Positions 55,957 to 64,000 of a DNA stretch of 64,000 nucleotides are shown piece after piece. Position 1 is the stretch's first letter; the number at the start of each line of letters is the position of its first letter. Origin of the DNA: Acidobacteria bacterium AB60 (GTDB taxonomy: Bacteria; Acidobacteriota; Terriglobia; Terriglobales; Acidobacteriaceae); the NCBI GenBank assembly GCA_008682415.1, contig VANK01000001.1, forward strand, positions 186,001 to 250,000, read 5' to 3'. The translations under genes and the position numbers were made by a program. The notes below the pieces were generated by a model, which was given only the letters and a program-made list of their open reading frames with translations, ran no database searches and was not told the DNA's origin.

Positions 55957-57288
55957 TCAAGACTCGTAGGGTTTGAAGCCTGCGCTTTCCATACCGCGCT
56001 GCGCCTCGGGGTTCTTCATGAAAGTATCCCACACGAAGCTGGTCCGGGCGTTCTCAGCCATGAGCATGGTGATGCCCGTATCTATTCCGACAACATCGGT
56101 GTCGTACCAATCTGTGAGAGGGTTGAAGGCGTCCACGAAGCCGTAGCGGGACCAGGCCTTGGGATAGTGGTCGTGAATCGTGTGCAGCACCCGCAGGGTG
56201 GCGGCGGGAAGGAAGGGAATTGAGCCTCCGGCGGCAGCCGGCGCGACGGTTCCATCGATCGGACCCGTCGCGGGAGGACCGCCCCAGACCACGTATCCTT
56301 TGGCTGAGTCGGAGGCGGTGATGCCCCACAGTGCGTTGCTGTAGTCCGGAAACTGCGGGTTCATCTCCACACAAAAGCGACGGTGCACGTCGGTGGCGAT
56401 CACCGAGTTCTGGAAATAATCGGCATACTTGTCCCGCTTCTTGCGAAAATCGAACCAGGCCTGCGAGTATTGGTGCACGAACAGCGGTGCGAATGACCCG
56501 ATGTAGCGCATCCCATCGTATTCGAAGGTGAGCCGTTTCCACGCGAACCACGCCTCGCTGGAGAGCGGATGCGAAGTCGAGCCCATCCCCAGCAGATACA
56601 TCATCATCAACTCGCTGTAATAGTCCCACCGTGAATGGATGAATCCAGACTCCGGAGTCCAGCCGTGGGAAAGCAGGCTGGTATCTTCTGAAAGCCAGGT
56701 CCAGTCGACGCGGTCAAAGATGGCATGTGCCAGTTCCTGGATGTCCTTGTCATTAAAATGCTGCTTGCAGGTCATGATCCCGCACAACAGCATGGCGGTG
56801 TCGACCGAAGATACCTCCGAGTCCCAGACCCGCTCGCCGGTATTGATGTTGGCAAAGTGGTAGAAGAAGCCCCGGTGGGTGGGCATCTTGTGCCAGATGA
56901 ACGAGAGCGCGGAGATCACGCGGTGGCGAGCATCCTCATAGCTGACAAAGCCGCGCATCTGGCCAATGCAGATTGCGGTAAGCCCAAAGCCGGTTGCTGC
57001 GCTGCTGGCCACAATGCTCGTATCGTTTATGCGCACATTGCTGCGATCCTTGACCAGCCCGGTCTCCGGGTTTGCCTGCTCCCAGAAGAACAGAAAGTTG
57101 GCATGCTCCAGATCGTTCAGGAACTGATCATCGGCGGGAGTCAATCCACTGGAAGCGGGGGTGGGAGGCGGTTCTGCCGCCGTTCGTCTGCTCGCCTGCT
57201 TCTGAAGCGCGGCAGCGAACGGGCTCTGCGCCAGAGGCAGGCACGCCGCCAGAGACGCCATTTGGCGCAGAGCCTGTCGCCGCGTCAT
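55957..57288 (-). CDS. GH144-like endo-beta-1,2-glucanase, secreted
   Basis: 443 residues. A Tat- or Sec-like leader (TRRQALRQMASLAACLPLAQ) precedes an (alpha/alpha)6 barrel. Family features: FFWEQANPETGLVKDRS, SSAATGFGLTAICIG, the GERVWDSEVSSVDTAMLLCG stretch, YGFVDAFNPLTDWYDTDV and GIDTGITMLMAEN. This PF10091 glycoamylase-type layout is that of GH144 beta-1,2-glucanases. It would cut beta-1,2-glucan outside the cell. The frame is open for 66 more codons upstream, but those residues look non-coding, so ATG 57288 is preferred. First gene of the locus with the ABC exporter and synthase. Confidence 0.85.
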   Translation of the reverse strand: MTRRQALRQMASLAACLPLAQSPFAAALQKQASRRTAAEPPPTPASSGLTPADDQFLNDLEHANFLFFWEQANPETGLVKDRSNVRINDTSIVASSAATGFGLTAICIGQMRGFVSYEDARHRVISALSFIWHKMPTHRGFFYHFANINTGERVWDSEVSSVDTAMLLCGIMTCKQHFNDKDIQELAHAIFDRVDWTWLSEDTSLLSHGWTPESGFIHSRWDYYSELMMMYLLGMGSTSHPLSSEAWFAWKRLTFEYDGMRYIGSFAPLFVHQYSQAWFDFRKKRDKYADYFQNSVIATDVHRRFCVEMNPQFPDYSNALWGITASDSAKGYVVWGGPPATGPIDGTVAPAAAGGSIPFLPAATLRVLHTIHDHYPKAWSRYGFVDAFNPLTDWYDTDVVGIDTGITMLMAENARTSFVWDTFMKNPEAQRGMESAGFKPYES

Positions 57289-57511
57289 CCGCAACAGGTT
57301 ACGATCATTGCGCGCGGCCAACTCGGGGGGAAGGATTGGACCAGTTCTATGGGATGGCTTCAAATGAGAGCTCTCCGCCGGTCTGGCCGGGGGCCAAGCG
57401 AATTCGACTGCCTCGATTTTAGATGCTTTCAAAAGCTGTGACGAACTTTGCGGATGTACATCGAAACAATAGGGCAACGCGTCCAATCATTTTGACCGAA
57501 GAAGCGGATTG

Positions 57512-58519
57512 ATGAACTGGAAACGTGTGATCCTCTGGGTAGCGATCGTGGCGGCGCTGGGCGGCGTGGCCGCTGTGCTGGTGGTCCGCAGTGCTCGCTG
57601 GCGGCCTCGAAACATCACGATTCAGGGAGCTGTGGTGCGCCGAGACCAGGATCCGCGCCGCCAACTGCCCGTCGGCGATGTCGCGGTCACTGCATCGGAT
57701 GGCGTGCTCACTCTGGCCACTGAGTCAGATGCCTCGGGCTACTTTAAGCTCAACTTCAAGGAGAATTTCTGGCCCGGACAGAAGATCCGGCTGTCGTTCC
57801 ACGACCCCCAGTACGAACCGCTGGAGATGACGTTGCCGGTAGGCCTGCGCACCGCCGCCAAGCGGCTCTATATCGCCGAACTCATCCCCACAACTCCGGA
57901 GCCCGAGCCCCTGCCTGGGAAGAAGCTTTCCGTCGTCTCCAACATCCGCATCCGCTACACGGTCAATCAGCAGGGGGACGAGAACATCGGCAGCGCAGTT
58001 AGAACGTTTCAGGTGGTGAACAAAAGCAACGTGCCCTGCAATGGCGAGGGTCCGTGTTCGCCGGATGGCATGTGGAAGGCAGCCAGCGGTGAGATCACCC
58101 TCGATGCCGGCCCGAGCAACACGTTTCGCAGCGTGAGCGCTTCCTGCATCGCCGGGCCGTGCCCCTTCACCCGCATCGACCCCAGTGGATTTGAACACGG
58201 GGGCCGCGTCATCACCGCCCGGGCGCTCGACTGGTCGGACACGGCCACCTTCCTTGTTGAGGCTGAGGTCTTCCGTACCTCGATCGCATCCAGCGTGCGC
58301 GAATCCTATCCGGTCATCTTCGCTCGGACGCTCAACTTTGTTCTGCCCGCCACCGCAGAAGGCGTCAGTATTGAAGCCGATCTGGACCGCACCCCGATGG
58401 TCTTTCCGCTAGGCCCGGAGCTCTTCCTGAGCTGGGCGAATTGCACCGCTAGAGCCAGCCGTGACAGCGCCAGTTCAACCGTTTACCGTTGCGAGCTCAA
58501 ACCGGCTTACCGCTTCTGA
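57512..58519 (+). CDS. Membrane-anchored carboxypeptidase-regulatory-like protein
   Basis: 335 residues. A single N-terminal membrane anchor (VILWVAIVAALGGVAAVLVV) is followed by a carboxypeptidase-regulatory-like beta-sandwich (about 35-115: ITIQGAVVRRDQDPRRQLPV, ASGYFKLNFKENFWPGQKIR) and a Cys-containing C-terminal domain (CNGEGPCSPDGMW, CIAGPCPFTRIDPSG) whose paired cysteines may form disulfides in the periplasm. No catalytic motif. It is divergent from the beta-1,2-glucan locus, sharing a 223-base promoter region, so a role in the same process is possible but unproven. Confidence 0.7.
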   Translation: MNWKRVILWVAIVAALGGVAAVLVVRSARWRPRNITIQGAVVRRDQDPRRQLPVGDVAVTASDGVLTLATESDASGYFKLNFKENFWPGQKIRLSFHDPQYEPLEMTLPVGLRTAAKRLYIAELIPTTPEPEPLPGKKLSVVSNIRIRYTVNQQGDENIGSAVRTFQVVNKSNVPCNGEGPCSPDGMWKAASGEITLDAGPSNTFRSVSASCIAGPCPFTRIDPSGFEHGGRVITARALDWSDTATFLVEAEVFRTSIASSVRESYPVIFARTLNFVLPATAEGVSIEADLDRTPMVFPLGPELFLSWANCTARASRDSASSTVYRCELKPAYRF

Positions 58520-58698
58520 TCGCAATCCGCGCGCACTTGCTTGACGCCCTCAACCGCGTGCCTTACTGTGGGTACCAGCGCGAAGGGCGCATCCAGTCCG
58601 CGGAAAGGGCCGTGCCCACCTTGCATCCCACAATTTCACGAAACTTCTTTCCTGCCTGATCAGCGCGGATTCCAGGCGAACCACGAAAGGAGCTTCGT

Positions 58699-60294
58699 AT
58701 GCCCGACAGGACCCTGCCTGCCGATCCCAATCTTGAACAGTACAAGAAACAAGCCAAGGACCTGATTCGCGACTGCCGCGCCGGTGCGGCGGACGCCCTT
58801 GCTCGCCTGCGGCACTACCATCCTGACCAGGATCGTGCGCCTGTCTCGCTCACGGCCGCGCAGTTGGTGATTGCGCGCGAGCATGGATTTGCGAGCTGGC
58901 CGCAGTTCTCAGAACACGTCGAGAAGCTGCGCATTCAGCGCCTGGTGGCTTCGGTCACCGACCCCATTTCAGCTTTCCTGGTCGCTGCCTGCGTGCCCCT
59001 TCAGGCGCATAACTCCGGAACCACAGATGAGGCCGAAGCCATCCGGGCCCGCTATCCCCAGGTGGCCCAGGCCAACATCTATACCGCTGCCGCGCTGGGC
59101 GATCACTCCGCGGTCCGCGCATTCCTTGTCTCGGATGGCTCCCTGAGCACGAAGACCGGCGGTCCGTACGGATGGGACGCTCTCACCCACCTTTGCTTTT
59201 CACGGTACTTGCGGCTCGATCGCGCTCGATCGGAAGAGTTCGTCCAAACCGCGCGCCTCTTGCTGGACGCCGGTGCAAGCGCCAACACTGGCTTTCACGA
59301 CAAGTGGGATAACAAGCCCATCTTTGAGTCGGTCATCTATGGTGCAGCCGGCGCCGCCCAGCACCCAGGCATGACACGTCTTCTGCTGCAAGCCGGGGCG
59401 GATCCCAACGATGAGGAGACTTGCTATCATGCGCCGGAAAACTACGACAACACGGTGGTCCAGATCCTGCTGGAGAGCGGCAAGCTGAACGAGCGCAGCA
59501 AAAGCTGGATTCTTGTTCGCAAGGCAGATTGGCACGACATTGAAGGGATCAAGCTGGCCCTGGATCATGGCGCGGACCCCAACTACATCCCCCGATGGGG
59601 CAACACGGGTTTGCAACAAGCGGTTCAACGGGACAATCGCATCCAGATCATCCGCCTTCTTCTTGAACGAGGGGGTGACCCTCTTCAACCCAACGCGCAC
59701 GGCATGTCCGCGGCCGTTCTGGCGGCAAGAAGGGGGCGCGGGGACGTGGTCCGGCTCCTGATGGAGCGGCATGTCGATCCGGGCTTCCAGGGTGTGGATC
59801 GGTTGATTGCCGCTTGCGCTCTCGGCGAAGACAAGACGGTCCAAGCCGTTGTTCAGGAAGAGCCGGATCTCCAGACACAACTACTGACCACGGGCGGAAG
59901 CCTGCTGGCGCACTTCGCGGGCGTGGGCAATGAGCCTGGAGTCCGCTGCCTCCTGGACCTCGGAGTTCCTGTGGACACCTTCTACAGCGGCGACGGCTAC
60001 TTCGATATCGCTCCCGGTTCAACCGCGCTGCATGTCAGCGCATGGCGAGGGGAACCTGAGGTGACAAAGCTTCTGCTCGCTCGAGGGGCCAATGTCAACG
60101 CGCTGGATGGGAAAGGGAGGTCGCCTCTGCAACGCGCTCTGCTTGCCTGCACGAGTTCCTATTGGAAGCAGCGCCGGACAATCGGCTGGGTAGCGCCCCT
60201 GATTGCAGCAGGCGCCTCCCTCAATGCGATCGAAATTCCCACCGGCTATGACGAGGCCGATGCGCTCCTGAAACAATCCGCGGCGAAGGAGTAG
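58699..60294 (+). CDS. Ankyrin-repeat protein
   Basis: 531 residues, no signal or membrane segment. An N-terminal helical domain (LPADPNLEQYKKQAKDLIRD, then LVIAREHGFASWPQFSEHV), common to a bacterial ankyrin family, is followed by about eight ankyrin repeats: TARLLLDAGASANT, TRLLLQAGADPND, IKLALDHGADPN, IRLLLERGGDPLQ, VRLLMERHVDP, TKLLLARGANVNAL and others. Ankyrin stacks bind other proteins; the target is unknown. ATG 58699 has AAAGGAG nearby. It is convergent with the GH2 gene. Confidence 0.9.
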   Translation: MPDRTLPADPNLEQYKKQAKDLIRDCRAGAADALARLRHYHPDQDRAPVSLTAAQLVIAREHGFASWPQFSEHVEKLRIQRLVASVTDPISAFLVAACVPLQAHNSGTTDEAEAIRARYPQVAQANIYTAAALGDHSAVRAFLVSDGSLSTKTGGPYGWDALTHLCFSRYLRLDRARSEEFVQTARLLLDAGASANTGFHDKWDNKPIFESVIYGAAGAAQHPGMTRLLLQAGADPNDEETCYHAPENYDNTVVQILLESGKLNERSKSWILVRKADWHDIEGIKLALDHGADPNYIPRWGNTGLQQAVQRDNRIQIIRLLLERGGDPLQPNAHGMSAAVLAARRGRGDVVRLLMERHVDPGFQGVDRLIAACALGEDKTVQAVVQEEPDLQTQLLTTGGSLLAHFAGVGNEPGVRCLLDLGVPVDTFYSGDGYFDIAPGSTALHVSAWRGEPEVTKLLLARGANVNALDGKGRSPLQRALLACTSSYWKQRRTIGWVAPLIAAGASLNAIEIPTGYDEADALLKQSAAKE

Positions 60295-60367
60295 GGAGGG
60301 CGTCTGTTCCCAACAGCAGAGGAACCCGGAGCGCATGATGTTCCCTCGCGCTCTGGGTCCACCTGGC

Positions 60368-62890
60368 TCAGATCTCTGGCACCGCTGGCCGCACCTCGAC
60401 CTTCTGGGTTGCGATGGTGATCTTGGCTGGCGTCAGGTTCGCATCCTCTCGGGTGTCCTTCGTGGCCTCCACCTGGATTTCGCCCGGGCTCTTGGTGCTC
60501 TGAATGATCACCTGCGCCAGTCCGTTAAAGACGGAGCGCTTGGGTTCCTTGTCGCTTTCCTGGCAGTTCGGATCGCCATTGCCTACGCCGATCAGTGCTC
60601 CGGCACCGGTCACCTTGAAGGCGATCTTGTTGTCGGCGGTCGGAACGAGCCGGCCGTCCTTGTCAAGTACTTCGACCTTGACAATCGCCACATCCTCCCC
60701 ATCGGCATTGATCTCAGTACGATCGGCGGTGAGGCGGATGGCAGCCGCCCGCCCCGTCGTTTCGCGCTTCTCCGTCAGGATCACCTTGCCACCCTTCGAG
60801 CCGCGCGCCTCAACCTGCCCGGGCTCGAATCTGACCTTCCATTCCACATGTTCCAGGTGCGGAACCTTCTTTGAACCCAAGCTTTTCCCGTTGACCAGGA
60901 GCTCGACCTCCTCAAGATTGGTGTACACCCACACGGAAATCTCATCGCCTTCCCGGCCATCAAAGTTCCAGTGCGGGAAGAGGTGCAGGGAAGGCTCCTT
61001 GCCCCACCAGGCCTTGTAGTAGAAGAAGTAGTCCTTCGGATACCCGCACATATCCACGATGCCGAACTGCGAGTTGATCGATGGCCATCCATAAGGGGTA
61101 GGCTCGCCGCGGTAATCGAATCCGGTCCAGGCGAACCCTCCGGCCTCCCAGTCGCGCGAACCGTAGAACGACCACCATCCCTCCGGCGTTTCGCCCCACG
61201 GCACAACCCCGGTATAGGAGTTCACAGTGTTTCGCAGCTTGTCGCTCGAGTACACCCCTCGCGTGCTGATAGCGCTCGAGGTCTCAGAGCCGTACAAGGC
61301 CTTTTGCGGGTGCTTCTTGTGATACTCATCCGGAAACTTCTGGTTGTAGTTGAACCCTATGACGTCGAGCGCCAGAGAGAGACCCTTCTCGTTGTCGCCA
61401 TTCACAGCCGCTGAAACCACTCGGGTCGGATCGAGTTCATGGCACAGCCGCACCATGCTCGCGCCGATTTTTTCGCCTTGCTCCGCCATCTGGCCCTGCA
61501 GCAGCCACTCCTCATTCCCGATCGACCAGAGAATAATCGACGGAGAATTGCGGTAACGCTTGATCATCGTGGCCAGCTGTTCAAGCCCCTCGGGGCTCGA
61601 ACTCATCTGACGCGTCTCGCACATCATCATCATGCCCATTCGGTCGCACGCATCCACCCACTCCGGCGTGGGCATGTTGTGTGAAGTGCGCACGGCATTG
61701 CCGCCCATCTCCCGGAGCACGCCAAGGCGGAACCACTGCAGGCGGTCAGGAAGAGCCGCGCCTACCCCGGCATGATCCTGGTGATTGCACGTGCCCTGGA
61801 TCTTCAACGGCTTACCATTGAGAAAGAAGCCTTTGTCGGCGGTGAATTCGGCGGTCCGCACGCCAAAGGTGACGCGCTCCGCATCGCGCACTTTGCCCTC
61901 AGTCTCAACCGTCACGACTGCCGAGTAAAGATTTGGCTCCTCGACGGACCATAAAGCGGGATTTGCCAGCCTGGCGGTTGCGGTGATGGTCGCGGAGCCA
62001 TCCGCAGCGATCCTTTGCAGCGGCGCATCCGCGCTGGCTACAGTCGCGCCCTTGGCGTCGATGATCTTCCAACTGACCTTTGCGTTCGCAGCCACCCCCG
62101 CATGATTCTCCACAATGGTCCCGAGTGCCAGCGTCGCAGAACTGCCGTTGAGCGTCGGCCGTATCCAGTTCTCCCATCGACCGAGGTGCACAGCGTCCGT
62201 CTTGGTCAGCCACATGTGGCGATACACGCCGGCGCCCTCATAGAACCATCCGTCTCCGAAGCTCGCGTCGACCCGTAACACGATGTAGTTTTTGGCGCCG
62301 TAGTTCAGGAAGTCGGACAGGTCAAAGCGGAAAGGTGCGTAGCCGTTGTTATTGCGGCCGATGAAACAGCCGTTCACGAAGACCAGCACGTCGCGAAAGG
62401 CTCCATCGAACTCCACCCAGATGCGCCGCCCCAGGTCGCTGGCCGGAATATCGAAGGTTCGGCGGTACCACCCCACGCTCGTTTCCGGATATCTCCGGCC
62501 AAGCGGCTTGTAGCCGTGCGACAGCTGTTCGTCGTCGTGCACGAACGGCAGTTCCACGGCCCAGTCGTGGGGCAGGTTGAGGGTTCGCCACTTCGAGTCG
62601 TCGAAACCGGCTTTGGAGAACTTGAAATCACCGGTCTTGGCGAAGTCTCCCTGTCCGTATCCGAAGCCGAGATCCTTGGTCGAATCGCTGCCATTCCCGA
62701 AGGTGAACTTCCAGCCGAAGTCGAACAAAAGTTGTTCGCGTGGAGCGACTGCGGGCAGGGCAGCAGCGGATCCTTGCGACGAGTCGGCCAGAGCCTTTGC
62801 TGCGCGCGCCCAGGCAGAACGAGACACCAGGGAAGAAGCGCTCAGCGCCAATGCAGACGAGAGCAGATCGCGACGGGAGATATCAGCCAT
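60368..62890 (-). CDS. GH2-family glycoside hydrolase (beta-galactosidase-like), Tat-exported
   Basis: 840 residues. Twin-arginine leader (SRRDLLSSALALSASSLVSR), sugar-binding jelly roll (FDFGWKFTFGNGS, RTLNLPHDWAVELPF), Ig-like domain, TIM barrel with acid/base Glu460 (IGNEEW) and nucleophile Glu536 (YGSETSS), then a DUF4982-type and an Ig-like C-terminal domain (DRTEINADGEDVAIVKVEVL). Such enzymes remove beta-galactosyl or related residues from plant or microbial glycans. ATG 62890 is preceded by GGAGG. Exact substrate (galactose, glucuronide, mannose) cannot be read off. Confidence 0.92.
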   Translation of the reverse strand: MADISRRDLLSSALALSASSLVSRSAWARAAKALADSSQGSAAALPAVAPREQLLFDFGWKFTFGNGSDSTKDLGFGYGQGDFAKTGDFKFSKAGFDDSKWRTLNLPHDWAVELPFVHDDEQLSHGYKPLGRRYPETSVGWYRRTFDIPASDLGRRIWVEFDGAFRDVLVFVNGCFIGRNNNGYAPFRFDLSDFLNYGAKNYIVLRVDASFGDGWFYEGAGVYRHMWLTKTDAVHLGRWENWIRPTLNGSSATLALGTIVENHAGVAANAKVSWKIIDAKGATVASADAPLQRIAADGSATITATARLANPALWSVEEPNLYSAVVTVETEGKVRDAERVTFGVRTAEFTADKGFFLNGKPLKIQGTCNHQDHAGVGAALPDRLQWFRLGVLREMGGNAVRTSHNMPTPEWVDACDRMGMMMMCETRQMSSSPEGLEQLATMIKRYRNSPSIILWSIGNEEWLLQGQMAEQGEKIGASMVRLCHELDPTRVVSAAVNGDNEKGLSLALDVIGFNYNQKFPDEYHKKHPQKALYGSETSSAISTRGVYSSDKLRNTVNSYTGVVPWGETPEGWWSFYGSRDWEAGGFAWTGFDYRGEPTPYGWPSINSQFGIVDMCGYPKDYFFYYKAWWGKEPSLHLFPHWNFDGREGDEISVWVYTNLEEVELLVNGKSLGSKKVPHLEHVEWKVRFEPGQVEARGSKGGKVILTEKRETTGRAAAIRLTADRTEINADGEDVAIVKVEVLDKDGRLVPTADNKIAFKVTGAGALIGVGNGDPNCQESDKEPKRSVFNGLAQVIIQSTKSPGEIQVEATKDTREDANLTPAKITIATQKVEVRPAVPEI

Positions 62891-63116
62891 AAAGCCTCCG
62901 ACGGGCAGTCGTTGCCGATCGTTGATCGATCTTGAAAATGAGTGGAACAGGCGACTATAAACCACCCAGCCCCCGAAGTAAACGGTTTCATTCTCTGCCT
63001 TGAGCGGTTCTCGCGCTCCCCAATCTGATTGCGGTACTTGGGTTTTGCACGCGGGCATCACCCCTGAGGGAGGGGACCAGGTCACTGTGGTAAATTCAGA
63101 GAGTCAACCCCACCAT

Positions 63117-63206
63117 GGAGAGGTGGCCGAGTGGTTGAAGGCGCACGCTTGGAAAGCGTGTTTAGGGGAAACTCTAACGTGGGTTCGAATCCCACCCTCT
63201 CCGCCA
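63117..63206 (+). tRNA. tRNA-Ser (anticodon GGA)
   Basis: 90 nt with encoded CCA and the long variable arm of class II tRNAs. Acceptor GGAGAGG/CCTCTCC, anticodon stem CACGC/GCGTG with loop TTGGAAA, T arm GTGGG-TTCGAAT-CCCAC. Decodes UCC/UCU. Confidence 0.96.
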
Positions 63207-63245
63207 GCGCCCAAGCGCTAGCTCCCGTTACCTACTGAAAACACA

Positions 63246-63281
63246 AAGGCGGACCAACGCTCGTTGCCGCTGGTCCGCCTT
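63246..63281 (-). terminator. Terminator of the LTXXQ-like gene
   Basis: AAGGCGGACCA/TGGTCCGCCTT (11 bp) with a 14-base loop, followed on the minus strand by TGTGTTTTC; 20 bases after the gene's stop. Confidence 0.8.
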
Positions 63282-63302
63282 CGTAGTTTTCGTGCTGATG
63301 GG

Positions 63303-63740
63303 CTACTTGCTGCGAGCCGGAGCCGGCCGCTTGTTCGCCGCGGCGTCCGCGGCACGCTGGTCCGCGATCCTCTTCCGCACCACCTTCTGCTGCGCAGGGG
63401 TGAGAGCGCGGAACATCTCGCCATACTGAAGTCGTGTATATCCCTGGATCATCGCGTCTTTCTGATCCTGGTTGAGCGTGGTCGACTTCGCCACTGCAGC
63501 CTTCCGCGTCTCCGCGTCCTGGCGGATTTTAGCGATCTCGGTCTTCTGGTCATCACTGAGGTCCAGACCGGCAAAGTCCTCCTCGAGCGAGGCCGCCTTG
63601 GACGTGCCCTGGCTCGCCTGAATGGACGGCTGCATGGGACGGCTCTGGGCATTGTCTGCACGGACGGCACTGGTTGCCCCAATCAGCAGGAGCAGGGCGG
63701 CGGCTACGGGCAGACTCTGGGCGAAGCGATTCTTATTCAT
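63303..63740 (-). CDS. Periplasmic LTXXQ/Spy-like helical protein
   Basis: 145 residues. Signal peptide (SLPVAAALLLLIGATSAVRA), then a low-complexity stretch and a helical region with repeated LSDDQKTEI, LNQDQKDAM and LTPAQQKVV segments; this L-T/S-x-x-Q pattern marks Spy/CpxP-like periplasmic chaperones or metal-binding LTXXQ proteins. The C-terminus is basic and Ala-rich. ATG 63740 chosen because it begins the signal peptide. Role probably in envelope stress; no regulator is adjacent. Confidence 0.75.
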   Translation of the reverse strand: MNKNRFAQSLPVAAALLLLIGATSAVRADNAQSRPMQPSIQASQGTSKAASLEEDFAGLDLSDDQKTEIAKIRQDAETRKAAVAKSTTLNQDQKDAMIQGYTRLQYGEMFRALTPAQQKVVRKRIADQRAADAAANKRPAPARSK

Positions 63741-63842
63741 GGCTGCTTTTTCCCCAATGGATTCCTGAAGTAGTGAGTATAGGGTCCCCCTGGGCAAGCC
63801 TCTTTGCGGGCCGTCAATCGAGCGGCGAGGCAAGTCTTGTCG

Positions 63843-64000
63843 TTATTCGACCACCAGATCCCGCACATGGAAGTTCCCGATGGTCACGTCTACGTGATCG
63901 CCGGGCTTGATCTGCCGGCCGGGGTTGGAAAATCCCATCCAATACGTCTCCCCCGGAACGATATCGTGCGGCGCCTGCCGCAGCTGCCCCACTTTTTCCA
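63843..64000 (-). CDS. Unidentified gene, C-terminal end (partial)
   Basis: Open on the minus strand from the window edge to TAA 63845-63843. The last 51 residues include DIVPGETYWMGFSNPGRQI and KPGDHVDVTIGNFHVRDLVV, a beta-rich ending that suits a small beta-sandwich or barrel domain. I do not recognise the family. It lies upstream of the LTXXQ-like gene on the same strand with 100 bases between. Confidence 0.6.
   Translation of the reverse strand, partial: EKVGQLRQAPHDIVPGETYWMGFSNPGRQIKPGDHVDVTIGNFHVRDLVVE

Noticed and set aside
57289..57486. N-terminal extension of the GH144-like protein
   Set aside because: The 66 extra codons give a non-conserved-looking sequence before a clear export signal at 57288.

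Overview
The window is a GC-rich bacterial chromosome segment. It most resembles an Acidobacteriota genome of the Terriglobia/Acidobacteriaceae type, although I ran no database search. Pointers to this lineage are very large Oar-like TonB receptors with an N-terminal carboxypeptidase-regulatory domain, a CE15 glucuronoyl esterase beside an SGNH esterase, many secreted glycoside hydrolases with Tat-type leaders, small zinc-ribbon proteins, and many short low-complexity repeats lying directly after stop codons. Genes run on both strands in small operons.

1-9 kb: the tail of a large-subunit catalase, uvrA translationally coupled to a CPBP membrane protease, a 53-residue membrane protein, an STN-domain secreted protein, a threonine aldolase, a CobB-type sirtuin and tRNA-Arg(CCT). 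9-16 kb: a promoter plus cobalamin riboswitch in front of a TonB-dependent receptor, a zinc-ribbon protein, then a divergent CE15 esterase/SGNH esterase pair. 15.8-17.7 kb: an arsenic cluster (arsM-arsC against a divergent, apparently leaderless arsR). 17.7-18.6 kb: an array of eight hairpin units of 78-80 bp, followed by an unusual receiver/RsbRD-like/PAS/HisKA protein with no ATPase domain.

20-26 kb: purQ, an SDR, secreted proteins, and groES-groEL with a sigma70-type promoter and a degenerate CIRCE operator. 26-28.5 kb is the least conserved part: a secreted protein with an internal duplication, a gene remnant and a lower-GC orphan gene. 28.5-39.5 kb: a PQQ-type beta-propeller, an RMD1-like membrane protein, a PAS-GAF histidine kinase, pyrD with a zinc-ribbon protein, a PafA-like phosphatase, an OmpA-family protein and ilvE. 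39.6-49.4 kb: a YciF-like ferritin-fold protein, paired cytoplasmic and Tat-exported aldo/keto reductases, an SHS-type MFS transporter, an Oar-like receptor and a GH39 enzyme.

49.4-57.3 kb holds the most striking system: a compact minus-strand locus coding for a GH144-type endo-beta-1,2-glucanase, an ABC exporter and a shortened cyclic beta-1,2-glucan synthase (GT84 plus glycoamylase-type module, no C-terminal GH94 phosphorylase). It looks like a self-contained beta-1,2-glucan synthesis, export and trimming unit. The window ends with a membrane-anchored protein, an ankyrin protein, a Tat-exported GH2 enzyme, tRNA-Ser(GGA), an LTXXQ-like periplasmic protein and the tail of an unidentified gene.
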